Shown here piece after piece: positions 35,251-43,683 of a DNA stretch of 64,000 nucleotides. The notes under the pieces were generated by a model. That model was given only the letters and a program-made list of their open reading frames with translations. It was not told the origin of the DNA and did no database searches. The translations under genes were made by a program, and so were the position numbers. Position 1 is the stretch's first letter. Every line of letters starts with the position of its first letter. Source of the DNA: JAENVU01 sp038250905 (GTDB lineage Bacteria > Actinomycetota > Acidimicrobiia > IMCC26256 > JAENVU01); NCBI GenBank assembly GCA_038250905.1, contig JBBSBV010000021.1:1-64000 (forward strand), written 5' to 3'.

Positions 35251-36437
35251 GACGCGACCCCTCGACGCGGCGGACGGATCCGGCCCGCACATTCGACCAG
35301 TTGCCCGGACCGACGCTCGAAGACGGAACGCACCGCGAACCCCGCGTCGGCCCGGTCCGCCACCACCTCGACGATCGACTCGACCCGCCGCGCGCCGCCT
35401 CCGGTTCGACCGACCTGGATCACGAGGTCGATGGCGGCGGAGACCTGTTCACAGATCGCGTCGTGCGGGAGACCGGCGTTGCCGAACAGCGCGAGCGTCG
35501 ACAGGCGGCGCAACGCGTCGATCGGACTGTTGGCGTGCACGGTCGACAGCGAACCTTCATGGCCCGTGTTGAGCGCCTGGAGGAGATCGAGCGCCTCGGC
35601 GCCGCGCACTTCGCCGATCACCAGGCGGTCGGGCCGCATCCGCAGCGCGGCCCGTACGAGGTCCCGTACCGCGACGGCACCGACGCCCTCGGCGTTGGCG
35701 GGCCGCGCTTCGAGCCGCACCACGTGATCACCGGCGAGCCGCAGCTCCGCGGTCTCCTCGATGGTGATCACCCGGTCCGTTGGACCGATGAAGTCGGTGA
35801 GCGCGTTCAACAGGGTGGTCTTCCCTGAGCCCGTACCTCCGGAGATCAGCACGTTGACGCCCGCATCGATCACGCGGCTGATCGCGTCGATCGCGGGTGG
35901 TTCGATCCCGAAGTCCGCGAGCCCGACCCGACGACTCGCGAACCGCCGGATCGTCACACACGGACCGTCGATCGCGAGGGGTGGGATGACCGCATGCAGC
36001 CGGGAACCGTCGGCGAGGCGGGCCTCGACCATCGGCGAGGACCGATCGAGGCGGAGTCCGAGTGGTGCCAACACCCGCTCGACGAGTCGCACGATGCCGG
36101 CGTCGTCGATGGGCAGCCGCACCGGTTCCACCACGCCGGCCCGCTCCACGAAACAGCGGCCGGCACCGTTCACCATGATCTCGTCGATGGTCGGGTCCGC
36201 AAGCAACGGCTCGAGGACCCCGAGCCCCCGGACCGTGTCGAGGAGATCGCCGACCAGGGCCTCCCGCCGATCCCGTCTCAGCAACGGGTCCTCGGCCGCG
36301 ACGAGGTGCTCGACCCGGGCCCGCAGGTCGCCGACCGGCGCCCCGACGAGTTGGTCGGCGCCGTCGGAGGCGAGGAGCCGACGGTGCACCGCCATACGGA
36401 TGGCCGCCTCGCGCTCGGTGACCGACGCCGTCGTCAC
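35247..36437 (-). CDS. tadA: Tad secretion ATPase TadA
   Basis: A 396-residue hexameric secretion ATPase (VirB11/CpaF family) powering pilus assembly. Walker A is ISGGTGSGKTTLLNAL, the Asp box is VITIEETAELRLAG, and Walker B/His boxes appear as LRMRPDRLVIGEVRGAEALD and TGHEGSLSTVHANSP. The start is taken at the GTG overlapping the tadZ stop; the frame is open upstream only because of the high GC content. Confidence 0.93.
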   Translation of the reverse strand: MTTASVTEREAAIRMAVHRRLLASDGADQLVGAPVGDLRARVEHLVAAEDPLLRRDRREALVGDLLDTVRGLGVLEPLLADPTIDEIMVNGAGRCFVERAGVVEPVRLPIDDAGIVRLVERVLAPLGLRLDRSSPMVEARLADGSRLHAVIPPLAIDGPCVTIRRFASRRVGLADFGIEPPAIDAISRVIDAGVNVLISGGTGSGKTTLLNALTDFIGPTDRVITIEETAELRLAGDHVVRLEARPANAEGVGAVAVRDLVRAALRMRPDRLVIGEVRGAEALDLLQALNTGHEGSLSTVHANSPIDALRRLSTLALFGNAGLPHDAICEQVSAAIDLVIQVGRTGGGARRVESIVEVVADRADAGFAVRSVFERRSGQLVECAGRIRPPRRGVAS

Positions 36438-37144
36438 GCCGCCACCCCCCGCCGCGTGCCGCCGAGTCCGAGCTCCCGCAGCACCGATCCGACCCCGCGG
36501 GCCAGCGGCTCGGGGAGACGCGTCGGCAGCGTCCCGGCGTCGACCGCCCGGCAGATCGCGTCGCGCGTCGGGATCCGGGCCACCACCGGTCGGGTCAGCA
36601 CCTGGACGAGATCCGTGGGTCCGAGCGAACGACCGGGCTCTTGGACCACCACCACGCCGAAGGCGCGCGGCGTGAGCGGGTGACGCACCGCGCGCCGCAG
36701 TGCCACATAGCACTCCCGCATCACCAACAGCGACGCGTCGGACACTTCGATGATCGCGCGGGCCGCGGCGGAGTCAGGGACGCCGGCGTCGACCACCGTG
36801 GTGGGGCCGTCGCGCAGCGCGACCGCGAGCGCGGCACCCGCCTCCGCCGCCGCCACCGGTTCGAGCACGCCGGGGACACGCCCGCGCGGCAACAACGACA
36901 GCCCCGACACGATCTCGACACCGAGGTGGTCGAGTGCATCGGTCGGGGCGGTGGCTCCGAGCGCCAGCCAATCGCCGATCCCGGTTTCGGGATCGGCGCC
37001 CAACCCGAGGATGGCGGGTTGGTCACCACCGAGATCCACGAGTCGGGCCGAGCCGTTCGCGCGTGCAAGTGCCAACGCACACGCCGCGGCCACGACGGAA
37101 GTACCGGAGCCACCCTTGGGTGACCAGAACGAGAGAAGCGACAT
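36434..37144 (-). CDS. Septum-site/pilus localisation ATPase-like protein (TadZ/CpaE/Ssd-like)
   Basis: A 236-residue deviant MinD/ParA-type protein, first gene of the Tad operon. It begins MSLLSFWSPKGGSGTSVVAA with a deviant Walker A (KGGSGTS). Mycobacterial Ssd (Rv3660c) occupies the same position. It likely positions the Tad machinery. The chosen ATG places no sequence upstream in the divergent 160-base promoter region. Confidence 0.85.
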   Translation of the reverse strand: MSLLSFWSPKGGSGTSVVAAACALALARANGSARLVDLGGDQPAILGLGADPETGIGDWLALGATAPTDALDHLGVEIVSGLSLLPRGRVPGVLEPVAAAEAGAALAVALRDGPTTVVDAGVPDSAAARAIIEVSDASLLVMRECYVALRRAVRHPLTPRAFGVVVVQEPGRSLGPTDLVQVLTRPVVARIPTRDAICRAVDAGTLPTRLPEPLARGVGSVLRELGLGGTRRGVAA

Positions 37145-37305
37145 CCCCACTCCAGCGAGTCGGCGCGCCGAGGGCGCGCGAGCAGAACGGACTCGGGGAG
37201 TGACGGGGGAAGGTGTCGCACTGTGCCGGATCCCCGTAAAGGTGTCAAGAGGTATTTTTCGCCTTCCCCCGTCGACGCCGATTCGAGGCCGTAGTCTCGG
37301 GCGCA

Positions 37306-38106
37306 ATGCCCGGCGCCGCGTTCTTCGACCTCGACAAGACGATCATCGCCAAGAGTTCGGTGCTCGCGTTCGGCAAGCCCTTCTACCGCGAGGGCCTGCT
37401 CTCGAAGCGCACCATCGTCAAGAGCTTGTACGCGCAGATCGTCTACATGCTCGTCGGTGCGGACGAGTCGAAGATGGAAGAGGTGCGCGAGGCGATGCTC
37501 TCCCTCACGCGAGGGTGGGACCAGGCCCATGTCGCGTCGATCGTGGCCGAAACCCTCGACGAGATGATCTCGCCGATCGTCTTCGCCGAAGCGCTCGAGT
37601 TGTTCGAGGAGCACCACCGCGCCGGACGCCGGGTGGTGATCGTGTCGTCGTCACCGGAGGAGGTCGTCAAGCCGATCGGCCTGTTCCTGAATGTCGACGA
37701 CGTGATCGCGACCCGGGCCCGCATCGACGACGACGGCGCGTACACCGGCGAGTTGGAGTTCTACGCGTACGGTCCGTTCAAGGCGCAGGCGATGCACGAG
37801 TTCGCCGAGCAGGCCGGGATCGACCTCACCGAGTCCTACGCGTACTCGGACAGCGTCACCGACGTCCCGATGCTCTCCGCCGTCGGGCATCCGGTGGCCG
37901 TGAACCCCGACAAGGACCTGGCCAACGAGGCGACCGAGCGCGGCTGGGAGATCCGCCGCTTCGCGCGGCCGGTGCGGTTACGCGACCGCGTTCCCGTGCC
38001 GCCGAAGGGTCCGACGATCGCGGTCGGCACCGTCGTCGCGGTGGCGGGGGCGGGCGTCGCGGGCTACGCGTGGTGGCGCCGGCACGCGCAACGTCTGTCG
38101 CAGTGA
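37306..38106 (+). CDS. HAD-IB family hydrolase (SerB-like)
   Basis: A 266-residue phosphatase-like protein. Motif I is FFDLDKTII with the nucleophilic Asp, motif II VIVSSSPEE, and motif IV SDSVTDVPML. A C-terminal membrane helix GTVVAVAGAGVAGYAWWRR anchors it. Divergent from the Tad operon; Rv3661 has the same position and family, and substrates may be phospholipids or phosphoserine-like compounds. Confidence 0.88.
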   Translation: MPGAAFFDLDKTIIAKSSVLAFGKPFYREGLLSKRTIVKSLYAQIVYMLVGADESKMEEVREAMLSLTRGWDQAHVASIVAETLDEMISPIVFAEALELFEEHHRAGRRVVIVSSSPEEVVKPIGLFLNVDDVIATRARIDDDGAYTGELEFYAYGPFKAQAMHEFAEQAGIDLTESYAYSDSVTDVPMLSAVGHPVAVNPDKDLANEATERGWEIRRFARPVRLRDRVPVPPKGPTIAVGTVVAVAGAGVAGYAWWRRHAQRLSQ

Positions 38107-39068
38107 CCGGACTCGCGTCGGTCGCCCTCCTGCCGACGCCGCTCGCGCCACTCGACCACCTCGCGCACGCGCTCGGCACGGATGCCCGGCTGTCGGTCAA
38201 GCGCGACGATCTCACCGGCCTCGCGCTCGGTGGCAACAAGGCCCGGAAGTTGGCGTTGCTCGTCGCCGATGCGGTCGAGCGGGGCGCCGACTGCCTCGTG
38301 ACCGGCGGCGGGCCCCAGAGCAATCACGCCCGATTGACGGCCGCCGCGGCCCGGATCGTCGGTCTCGAGTGTCACCTCGCGCTCGGCGGTCGGCCACCCG
38401 CCGAGCACGACGGCAACCTCCTGCTCGACGATCTCCTCGGCGCCCATCTGCACTTCGACGGTGGCGACCAGTACTACGAAGTCGAGGCCGCGATCGACGC
38501 GCTGGCGGCGATGCTCGCCGACCGTGGGCAACGGCCGTACGCGATCCCGGTCGGCGGCGCGTCGACGATCGGCGTGGCCGCATACGCGCTGGCGGTCGAC
38601 GAGTTGCGAACCCAGACCGAGGACCCACACTGGATCGTGGTCGCCGACGGCTCGGGCGGTACGCACGCCGGCCTGCTCGCCGGTCTCGGTGCCGCCTCCC
38701 CCACCCGCGTGCTCGGCGTCGACGTCGGGACCCGTCCCGACCTCGACGCACGCGTTCCCGAACTCGCCCGGGCCGCCGCGACCCATCTCGATCGTGGCGC
38801 GCCGAGTGCGACGGTGCTCGTCGATCACGACCACATCGGCGCGGGCTACGGCGAGATGTCCCACGGCGGCCTCGAGGCATTGCGCCTCTTCGCGCGTACC
38901 GAAGGACTCCTGCTCGATCCGGTCTACTCCGGCAAGGCCGCGGCCGCGCTCATCAGCGCGATCCGCGACCGTCGGATCGGTGCCGGCGACCACGTGGTGT
39001 TCTGGGCGACCGGCGGCGCGCCGGCGCTGTTCGCGCACCGCTACCAGGCGGCGCTCACCGGTCCGTGA
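38103..39068 (+). CDS. PLP-dependent D-cysteine desulfhydrase/ACC deaminase family enzyme
   Basis: A 321-residue tryptophan synthase beta-fold enzyme. PLP-binding Lys lies in LALGGNKARKL, with VTGGGPQSNHARLTAAAA and PVGGASTIGVAAY for substrate and phosphate binding. Known members act on D-cysteine, ACC or L-cysteate; this one's substrate is not determined. The GTG start overlaps the HAD stop (GTGA). Confidence 0.85.
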   Translation: MTGLASVALLPTPLAPLDHLAHALGTDARLSVKRDDLTGLALGGNKARKLALLVADAVERGADCLVTGGGPQSNHARLTAAAARIVGLECHLALGGRPPAEHDGNLLLDDLLGAHLHFDGGDQYYEVEAAIDALAAMLADRGQRPYAIPVGGASTIGVAAYALAVDELRTQTEDPHWIVVADGSGGTHAGLLAGLGAASPTRVLGVDVGTRPDLDARVPELARAAATHLDRGAPSATVLVDHDHIGAGYGEMSHGGLEALRLFARTEGLLLDPVYSGKAAAALISAIRDRRIGAGDHVVFWATGGAPALFAHRYQAALTGP

Positions 39069-39126
39069 CGCGAGTCGAGCGGGCCCCGGAAGGACCCGCT
39101 CGATTCAGTTGACTCGGGAGTGCCGG

Positions 39127-39204
39127 TCAGGCGTCGCCACGGACCTTGTACGCGACCGCCGCACCGAGCACTACGACAACGAGGAGGAGCAACAACTTCT
39201 TCAC
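39127..39204 (-). CDS. 25-residue membrane microprotein
   Basis: From a GTG with GGAAAGGGA upstream the frame reads VKKLLLLLVVVVLGAAVAYK then VRGDA and stop. Two lysines, a membrane helix and a charged end make a typical single-pass microprotein. Very similar tiny frames exist in other actinobacteria from memory; they are usually missed by annotation. Function unknown. Confidence 0.6.
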   Translation of the reverse strand: MKKLLLLLVVVVLGAAVAYKVRGDA

Positions 39205-39272
39205 GGGTGTTCCCTTTCCGCCTGAGGGTGAGCCAAAACCCTACCGCTTCCGCGGCATGACAGGATGCGCCC

Positions 39273-39366
39273 GGAGGTGAACGGGGTCTGGTGGCCCCCC
39301 TCGTCTTCAAAACGAGTGGGACGGGCGATCCCCGTCCGGTGGGTTCGATTCCTGCCACCTCCGCCA
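39273..39366 (+). tRNA. selC: tRNA-Sec (anticodon TCA), CCA encoded
   Basis: The acceptor GGAGGTG pairs with CACCTCC, followed by G and CCA. The anticodon stem CTCGT/ACGAG encloses CTTCAAA with TCA at 39307-39309. A long variable arm (GACGGGCGATCCCCGTC) and 94-base length are typical of selenocysteine tRNA. selA, selB and selD must lie elsewhere. Confidence 0.95.
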
Positions 39367-39424
39367 CGCCACCATGCCAGCGCCCATAGTCTCCGCCCCA
39401 CCCCCCAGTTTCCGAGGAGCATCG

Positions 39425-40408
39425 ATGGAATATCGCCAACTTGGTCGCGCCGGAGTCCGGGTCTCGGAGCTGTGTCTCGGCACCATGACCTTCGGCAACG
39501 AGGCCGACGAAGCGACCAGCAAGCAGATCGTCGACGCGTTCGTCGACGCCGGCGGCAACTTCGTGGACACCGCGAACGTGTACTCCCAGGGCGTGTCCGA
39601 GGAGATCACCGGCCGGGCGATCGCCGCCAAGCGCGACCAGATCGTGCTGGCCACCAAGGCCCGCTTCCCGATGGGCTCCGACACCAACGCGGTGGGCTCG
39701 TCGCGCCGGAACCTGCGCCACCAGTGCGACGCCTCGCTGCGCCGCCTCGGCACCGACTGGATCGATCTCTACCAGGTGCACTGCTGGGACCAGTTCACGC
39801 CGATCGAGGAGACCCTCTCGACCCTGAACGACCTCGTGCGCGAAGGCAAGGTCCGCTACATCGGCGCGTCCAACTTCGCGGCGTGGCACCTCATGAAGGC
39901 ACTCGGGGTCAGCGCGCTCCATGGTTGGGAACCGTTCGTCTGTCTCCAACCCGAGTACTCGCTCATCACGCGCGACATCGAGCGTGAACTCCTGCCCCTC
40001 TGCCAGAGCGAGGGGCTCGCGGTGATCCCGTGGAGCCCGCTCGGTGGTGGTGTGCTCACCGGCAAGTACGCGAAGGACCACGACTTCCCGGCCGGCACAC
40101 GCGGTGCCGAGACCCAGAACCCGATCACCTTCACCTACCGCCTCGACGACCGGGCGTGGAACACCGTGGAGGCGGTCAAGGCCGCGGCCGAATCCACCGG
40201 GAAGACCGCGGCGCAGGTCGCCCTCAACTGGGTGGCCAACCGTCAGGGCGTGACCGCGCCGATCATCGGTGCCCGCACCGTCGACCAGCTGAACGACAAC
40301 CTCGGCGCGGTCGGCTGGAAGCTCGACGACGAGACCCGCAAGTCGCTCACCTGGGCGAGTGGGTTCCGTCTCGGCTACCCCTACGAGTTCATCCAGTTCG
40401 CGAGCTGA
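39425..40408 (+). CDS. Aldo/keto reductase
   Basis: An NADPH-dependent oxidoreductase of 327 residues, TIM barrel. It begins MEYRQLGRAGVRVSELCLG; the tetrad Asp and Tyr are in FVDTANVYSQG and Lys in VLATKARF, with the catalytic His in YQVHCWD. An AGGAG site precedes the ATG. The substrate is unknown; it belongs to the Tas/YajO-like group. A frameshifted paralogue follows directly. Confidence 0.92.
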   Translation: MEYRQLGRAGVRVSELCLGTMTFGNEADEATSKQIVDAFVDAGGNFVDTANVYSQGVSEEITGRAIAAKRDQIVLATKARFPMGSDTNAVGSSRRNLRHQCDASLRRLGTDWIDLYQVHCWDQFTPIEETLSTLNDLVREGKVRYIGASNFAAWHLMKALGVSALHGWEPFVCLQPEYSLITRDIERELLPLCQSEGLAVIPWSPLGGGVLTGKYAKDHDFPAGTRGAETQNPITFTYRLDDRAWNTVEAVKAAAESTGKTAAQVALNWVANRQGVTAPIIGARTVDQLNDNLGAVGWKLDDETRKSLTWASGFRLGYPYEFIQFAS

Positions 40409-40428
40409 GCCCGACCGGAAAGGCATCC

Positions 40429-41423
40429 ATGGAACTCCGGCAACTCGGTCGCACCGGTGTCCGCGTCGCCGAGGCGTGCCTCGGCACGATGACGTTCGGT
40501 CGCGAGACCCCCGAGGACGAGAGCAACCAGATCCTCGACCGGTACCTCGCCGCCGGCGGCAACTTCCTCGACACCGCCAACGCCTACAACCGCGGCGCGT
40601 CGGAGGAGATCCTGGGCCGCGCGCTCGGCCGCCGACGCGAGAACATCGTGCTGGCCACCAAGTGCCGCATGCCGATGAGCGGCGACACCAACGACCACGG
40701 CGCGTCCCGTCGCGTCATCCGTCAGCAGGTGGAGGCCTCGCTCCGGCGGTTGCAGACCGCTGGATCGACCTCTACCAGATCCATTGTTGGGACCGAGACA
40801 CGCCCCTCGAGGAGACGCTCTCGACGCTCGACGACCTCGTGCGCGAGGGCAAGGTCCGTTACATCGGCGCGAGCAACTACACCGGGTGGCAACTCGCCAC
40901 CGCGCTCGGGGTCTGCCGCGCGCACGGGTGGGAGCCGTACGTCTCGATCCAGCCGCAGTACTCCCTCGTGACACGCGAGATCGAGCGCGAACTCTTCCCG
41001 CTCGCTGAGTACGCCGGACTCGCGGTCCTCCCGTGGAGTCCGCTCGGCGGTGGTCTGCTGTCCGGCAAGTACCAGTCGGGCGCCGAACCCGCCGCGGACA
41101 CGCGAGCCGCCGACAGCACGCCGTCGGCCGTCCTCATGCGGCTGCGCATGCAGGAGGACCGCAACTTCGCGGTCGCGGCGGCGGTACGCGAACTCGCCTC
41201 GGAACTGGGCAAGACCATGGCCCAGGTCGCGCTCAACTGGGTCCTGCACCGACCTGGGGTCACCGCACCGATCCTCGGCGCCCGCACCGTTCCCCAGATC
41301 GAGGACAACCTCGGCGCGATCGGTTGGCGCCTCGACGACGCGTCGCTCGCGCGCCTCGAGGACGCGTCGGCGATCCCGATGGGCTACCCCTACGACTTCA
41401 TCGACTGGATCCACGGGCGGTGA
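40429..41423 (+). pseudogene. Aldo/keto reductase paralogue, interrupted by a one-base deletion
   Basis: The first 110 codons (MELRQLGRTGVRVAEACLG to ASLRRLQT) are in one frame. After the acc codon at 40756-40758 the reading shifts: two bases (gc) precede tgg at 40761, where the paralogue has a full codon before WIDLYQ. The second frame then continues intact, WIDLYQIHCWDRDTPLEETL, to the stop at 41421-41423. Either a recent inactivation or a sequencing error. The downstream MOSC gene still overlaps by GTGA, as in a living operon, which favours error or very recent loss. Confidence 0.88.
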
Positions 41424-42160
41424 GCGAGGTCGAGCCGACGACCGTGCAGGCGCTCTGGCGTTACCCGGTGAAGTCCATGCAGGGAGAGGCGGTGATCGAA
41501 TCGGTCGTCGGACCGCGCGGCTTCGCAGGTGACCGCGAATGGGCCGTCATCGACGTCGCCACCGGTCTCGCACTCACCGGCCGTCGGGCCCCCGAGTTGT
41601 TGTTCGGGCAGGCCGCGCTCGCAGGCGACGGCGTGCGGATCACGCTGCCCGACGGATCGGTGGCGGCCGACGACGACGCGTTGTCGGGCTGGCTCGGCCG
41701 ACGGGTCACGCTCACCCGCGCCAGCCCGACGACGAGCGGCACGTTCGAGATCGGGCTCGCCGTCGACGACGACGCCGACCGCGACCCTTCGGTCGAGTGG
41801 TACCAGTGGGAAGGCCCGGTGGGGACCTTCCACGACTCCACCCGCACCCAGGTGTCGATCATCGGCACCGGCACCGTCGGCGCCTGGGACATGCGGCGCT
41901 TCCGCCCGAACGTGGCGGTCGACGGGTCCGACGAAGACGGTTGGGTCGGTCAGCAGGTGCGCGTCGGCGACGCGGTGCTCGACGTCGTGAAACAGATCGA
42001 CCGGTGCGTCATGACCACCCGCCGTCAGCCCGGCGGCATCGAACGCGACCTCGACGTGTTGCGCACCATCAACCGCGACCGAGCCAACAACCTGGGCGTC
42101 GGCACCCTCGTGATCACGCCCGGCACCATCCGCGTCGGCGACGCGGTACGACCCGGCTGA
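41420..42160 (+). CDS. MOSC-domain protein
   Basis: A 246-residue protein with an N-terminal MOSC beta-barrel domain (LWRYPVKSMQGEAV) and a C-terminal MOSC domain (FRPNVAVDG, then the conserved cysteine in IDRCVMTTRRQPG). Such proteins, like mARC and YcbX, bind molybdenum cofactor and act in reduction of N-hydroxylated or sulfur compounds. GTG start overlaps the reductase stop. Confidence 0.88.
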   Translation: MSEVEPTTVQALWRYPVKSMQGEAVIESVVGPRGFAGDREWAVIDVATGLALTGRRAPELLFGQAALAGDGVRITLPDGSVAADDDALSGWLGRRVTLTRASPTTSGTFEIGLAVDDDADRDPSVEWYQWEGPVGTFHDSTRTQVSIIGTGTVGAWDMRRFRPNVAVDGSDEDGWVGQQVRVGDAVLDVVKQIDRCVMTTRRQPGGIERDLDVLRTINRDRANNLGVGTLVITPGTIRVGDAVRPG

Positions 42161-42223
42161 TTCGACACGCGTTCTGGTCGCTCAGGAGTGCGAGTCGCGC
42201 TCACGAAGCGGGGAGGAGGCGGG

Positions 42224-43162
42224 TCAGACGGCGAGGAGGTCCCGCGCGCCGGTGTCGGCGGACGGGTGACGCAGCTTGCTCATCGCGCGGGCCTCGATCT
42301 GGCGGATCCGCTCGCGGGTGAGGTTGAAGTACTCCCCCACCTCTTCGAGGGTCCGGGGCTCGCCCCGGTCCAGACCGAACCGCAACGCCAGGATCTGGCG
42401 CTCCCGCTCGTCGAGCGGCGACAGCAGCTTCTCGATCTCGGCCGGCAACAGTGCCGTGGCCGCGACCTCGAACGGCGACTCCGCCGAACGGTCCTCGACG
42501 ATGTCGCCGAGTTCGGCGTCGCCGTCTTCCCGGAGCGGCTCGCTCAGCGAGAGTGGCTCGGCCGCGAAGCGCAGGGCCTCGGTGACCTTGTCCTCGGGCA
42601 TCTCGACTTCGGTGGAGAGTTCGGCGAGGGTGGCGGGCCGACCCAGCTTGAGCTCCAGGCGCGAGCGCGCCTTCTGCAGGCGCGCCAGCGTGTCGCCGGC
42701 GTGGACCGGCAGCCGGATGGTGCGGCCGGTGTTGGCGATACCACGGGTGATGGCCTGGCGGATCCACCACGTCGCGTAGGTGGAGAACTTGAAGCCCTTG
42801 CGCCAGTCGAACTTCTCGACCGCGTGCATGAGGCCGAGGTTGCCCTCCTGGATCAGGTCGAGGAGCGGGAGGCCCGACGCCTGGTACTTCTTGGCGATCG
42901 AGACGACGAGGCGGAGGTTCGACTGGACGAACGTGCGCTCGGCATCGTCACCGACGCGGATGTTCTTGCGGATCTCGCGCTTCTTGGTCGCGGTCAGGCC
43001 CTTGCCGCCGGCCTCGAGTTCGGCGCGCGCTTCTTTGCCCACTTCGATCTGCTGGGCGAGGCGAACCTCGTCGTCCTTGGTCAGAAGGGGGTATTGCCCG
43101 ATATCGGTGAGATAGAGCCGAACCAGGTCTTCTTCGTCGCGCTCAACGCGTTCCTTGGCCAA
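42224..43162 (-). CDS. RNA polymerase sigma factor, sigma-70 group 1/2
   Basis: A 312-residue sigma factor. Region 1.2 is DLVRLYLTDIGQYPLLTKDD, region 2 NLRLVVSIAKKYQASGLPLL to KFSTYATWWIRQAITRGIA, region 3 and region 4 with the HTH EEVGEYFNLTRERIRQIEAR. It lacks the long region 1.1 extension of primary actinobacterial sigma factors, so it may be a group 2 (SigB/HrdA-like) factor or a short primary sigma. Its upstream region has a perfect DnaA box at 43190. Confidence 0.9.
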   Translation of the reverse strand: MAKERVERDEEDLVRLYLTDIGQYPLLTKDDEVRLAQQIEVGKEARAELEAGGKGLTATKKREIRKNIRVGDDAERTFVQSNLRLVVSIAKKYQASGLPLLDLIQEGNLGLMHAVEKFDWRKGFKFSTYATWWIRQAITRGIANTGRTIRLPVHAGDTLARLQKARSRLELKLGRPATLAELSTEVEMPEDKVTEALRFAAEPLSLSEPLREDGDAELGDIVEDRSAESPFEVAATALLPAEIEKLLSPLDERERQILALRFGLDRGEPRTLEEVGEYFNLTRERIRQIEARAMSKLRHPSADTGARDLLAV

Positions 43163-43189
43163 GAAAATCGGTCTCCGAAACTTGAAACT

Positions 43190-43198
43190 TGTGGATAA
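43190..43198 (-). promoter_or_regulatory. DnaA box upstream of the sigma factor gene
   Basis: Minus strand TTATCCACA, the perfect nine-base DnaA consensus, 28 bases before the sigma gene start. Confidence 0.7.
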
Positions 43199-43289
43199 AC
43201 AACAACGCAGGAGTGGGGATCGATGTTCCCGGTCCCGTTCAGGGTCACGCTGCAGTGGGTCCCCTACGATACAGACCCCGTCAAGGACG

Positions 43290-43315
43290 TTTATCCACAG
43301 TGTGCTGTGGATAAA
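43290..43315. repeat. Perfect inverted repeat made of two DnaA boxes
   Basis: TTTATCCACAG (43290-43300) and CTGTGGATAAA (43305-43315) flank TGTG; each arm holds a perfect DnaA box (43291-43299, 43306-43314). It lies 20 bases before the monooxygenase-like gene. It could bind DnaA, or serve as an unrelated operator. Confidence 0.7.
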
Positions 43316-43335
43316 TCCGCTTCACAGGAGGTTCC

Positions 43336-43653
43336 GTGGCAGAAGTGGAGATCAGCGTAGTCGCCGGCCTCTTTCAGGCTCGCAGCGGAAAAGAGGCCGA
43401 ACTCGCGGCGGTCCTCGCCCGCTACGTGGTGCTGACCCGTTCGGTCACCGGCTGTCGCAACGTCGATCTGGTCATCTCCGCCTCGACGGCGGGGCGATTC
43501 CTGATCTTCGAGAAGTGGGACGACGCCGACGCGCAGCGTGGTCACCTCAACACCGACACGATGATCACCATGGCCACGCAGTCGGCGCCGTTGCTCGCCG
43601 GTCCGCCGGACCTCGAGCTCTACGACGTGATTTCGGCCCACGACCTCGAGTGA
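43336..43653 (+). CDS. Antibiotic biosynthesis monooxygenase-like (ABM) domain protein
   Basis: A 105-residue dimeric alpha/beta barrel protein: ISVVAGLFQARSGKEAELAA, then RSVTGCRNVDLVISASTAGR and FLIFEKWDDADAQRGHL. AGGAGG precedes the GTG. Family members act as small monooxygenases or heme-degrading enzymes; here the substrate is unknown. Confidence 0.85.
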   Translation: MAEVEISVVAGLFQARSGKEAELAAVLARYVVLTRSVTGCRNVDLVISASTAGRFLIFEKWDDADAQRGHLNTDTMITMATQSAPLLAGPPDLELYDVISAHDLE

Positions 43654-43683
43654 GCGGGACCCGGGCTCGCTCGGATCGCAGCG

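Larger units (their letters stand above)
39069..39424. other. Intergenic stretch holding a microprotein gene and selC
   Basis: Besides the 25-residue frame and the tRNA-Sec described separately, I see no other gene here. The GGAACACCC-type ribosome site belongs to the microprotein, and AGGAG at the right end to the aldo/keto reductase. Confidence 0.6.

Noticed and set aside
40429..41423. Recoding (selenocysteine or programmed frameshift) in the broken aldo/keto reductase
   Set aside because: The break is a missing base, not a UGA, and no slippery sequence or hairpin is evident at the site.
43190..43315. Chromosomal replication origin
   Set aside because: Three DnaA boxes are too few, no AT-rich unwinding region is visible and dnaA/dnaN/gyrB are not nearby.
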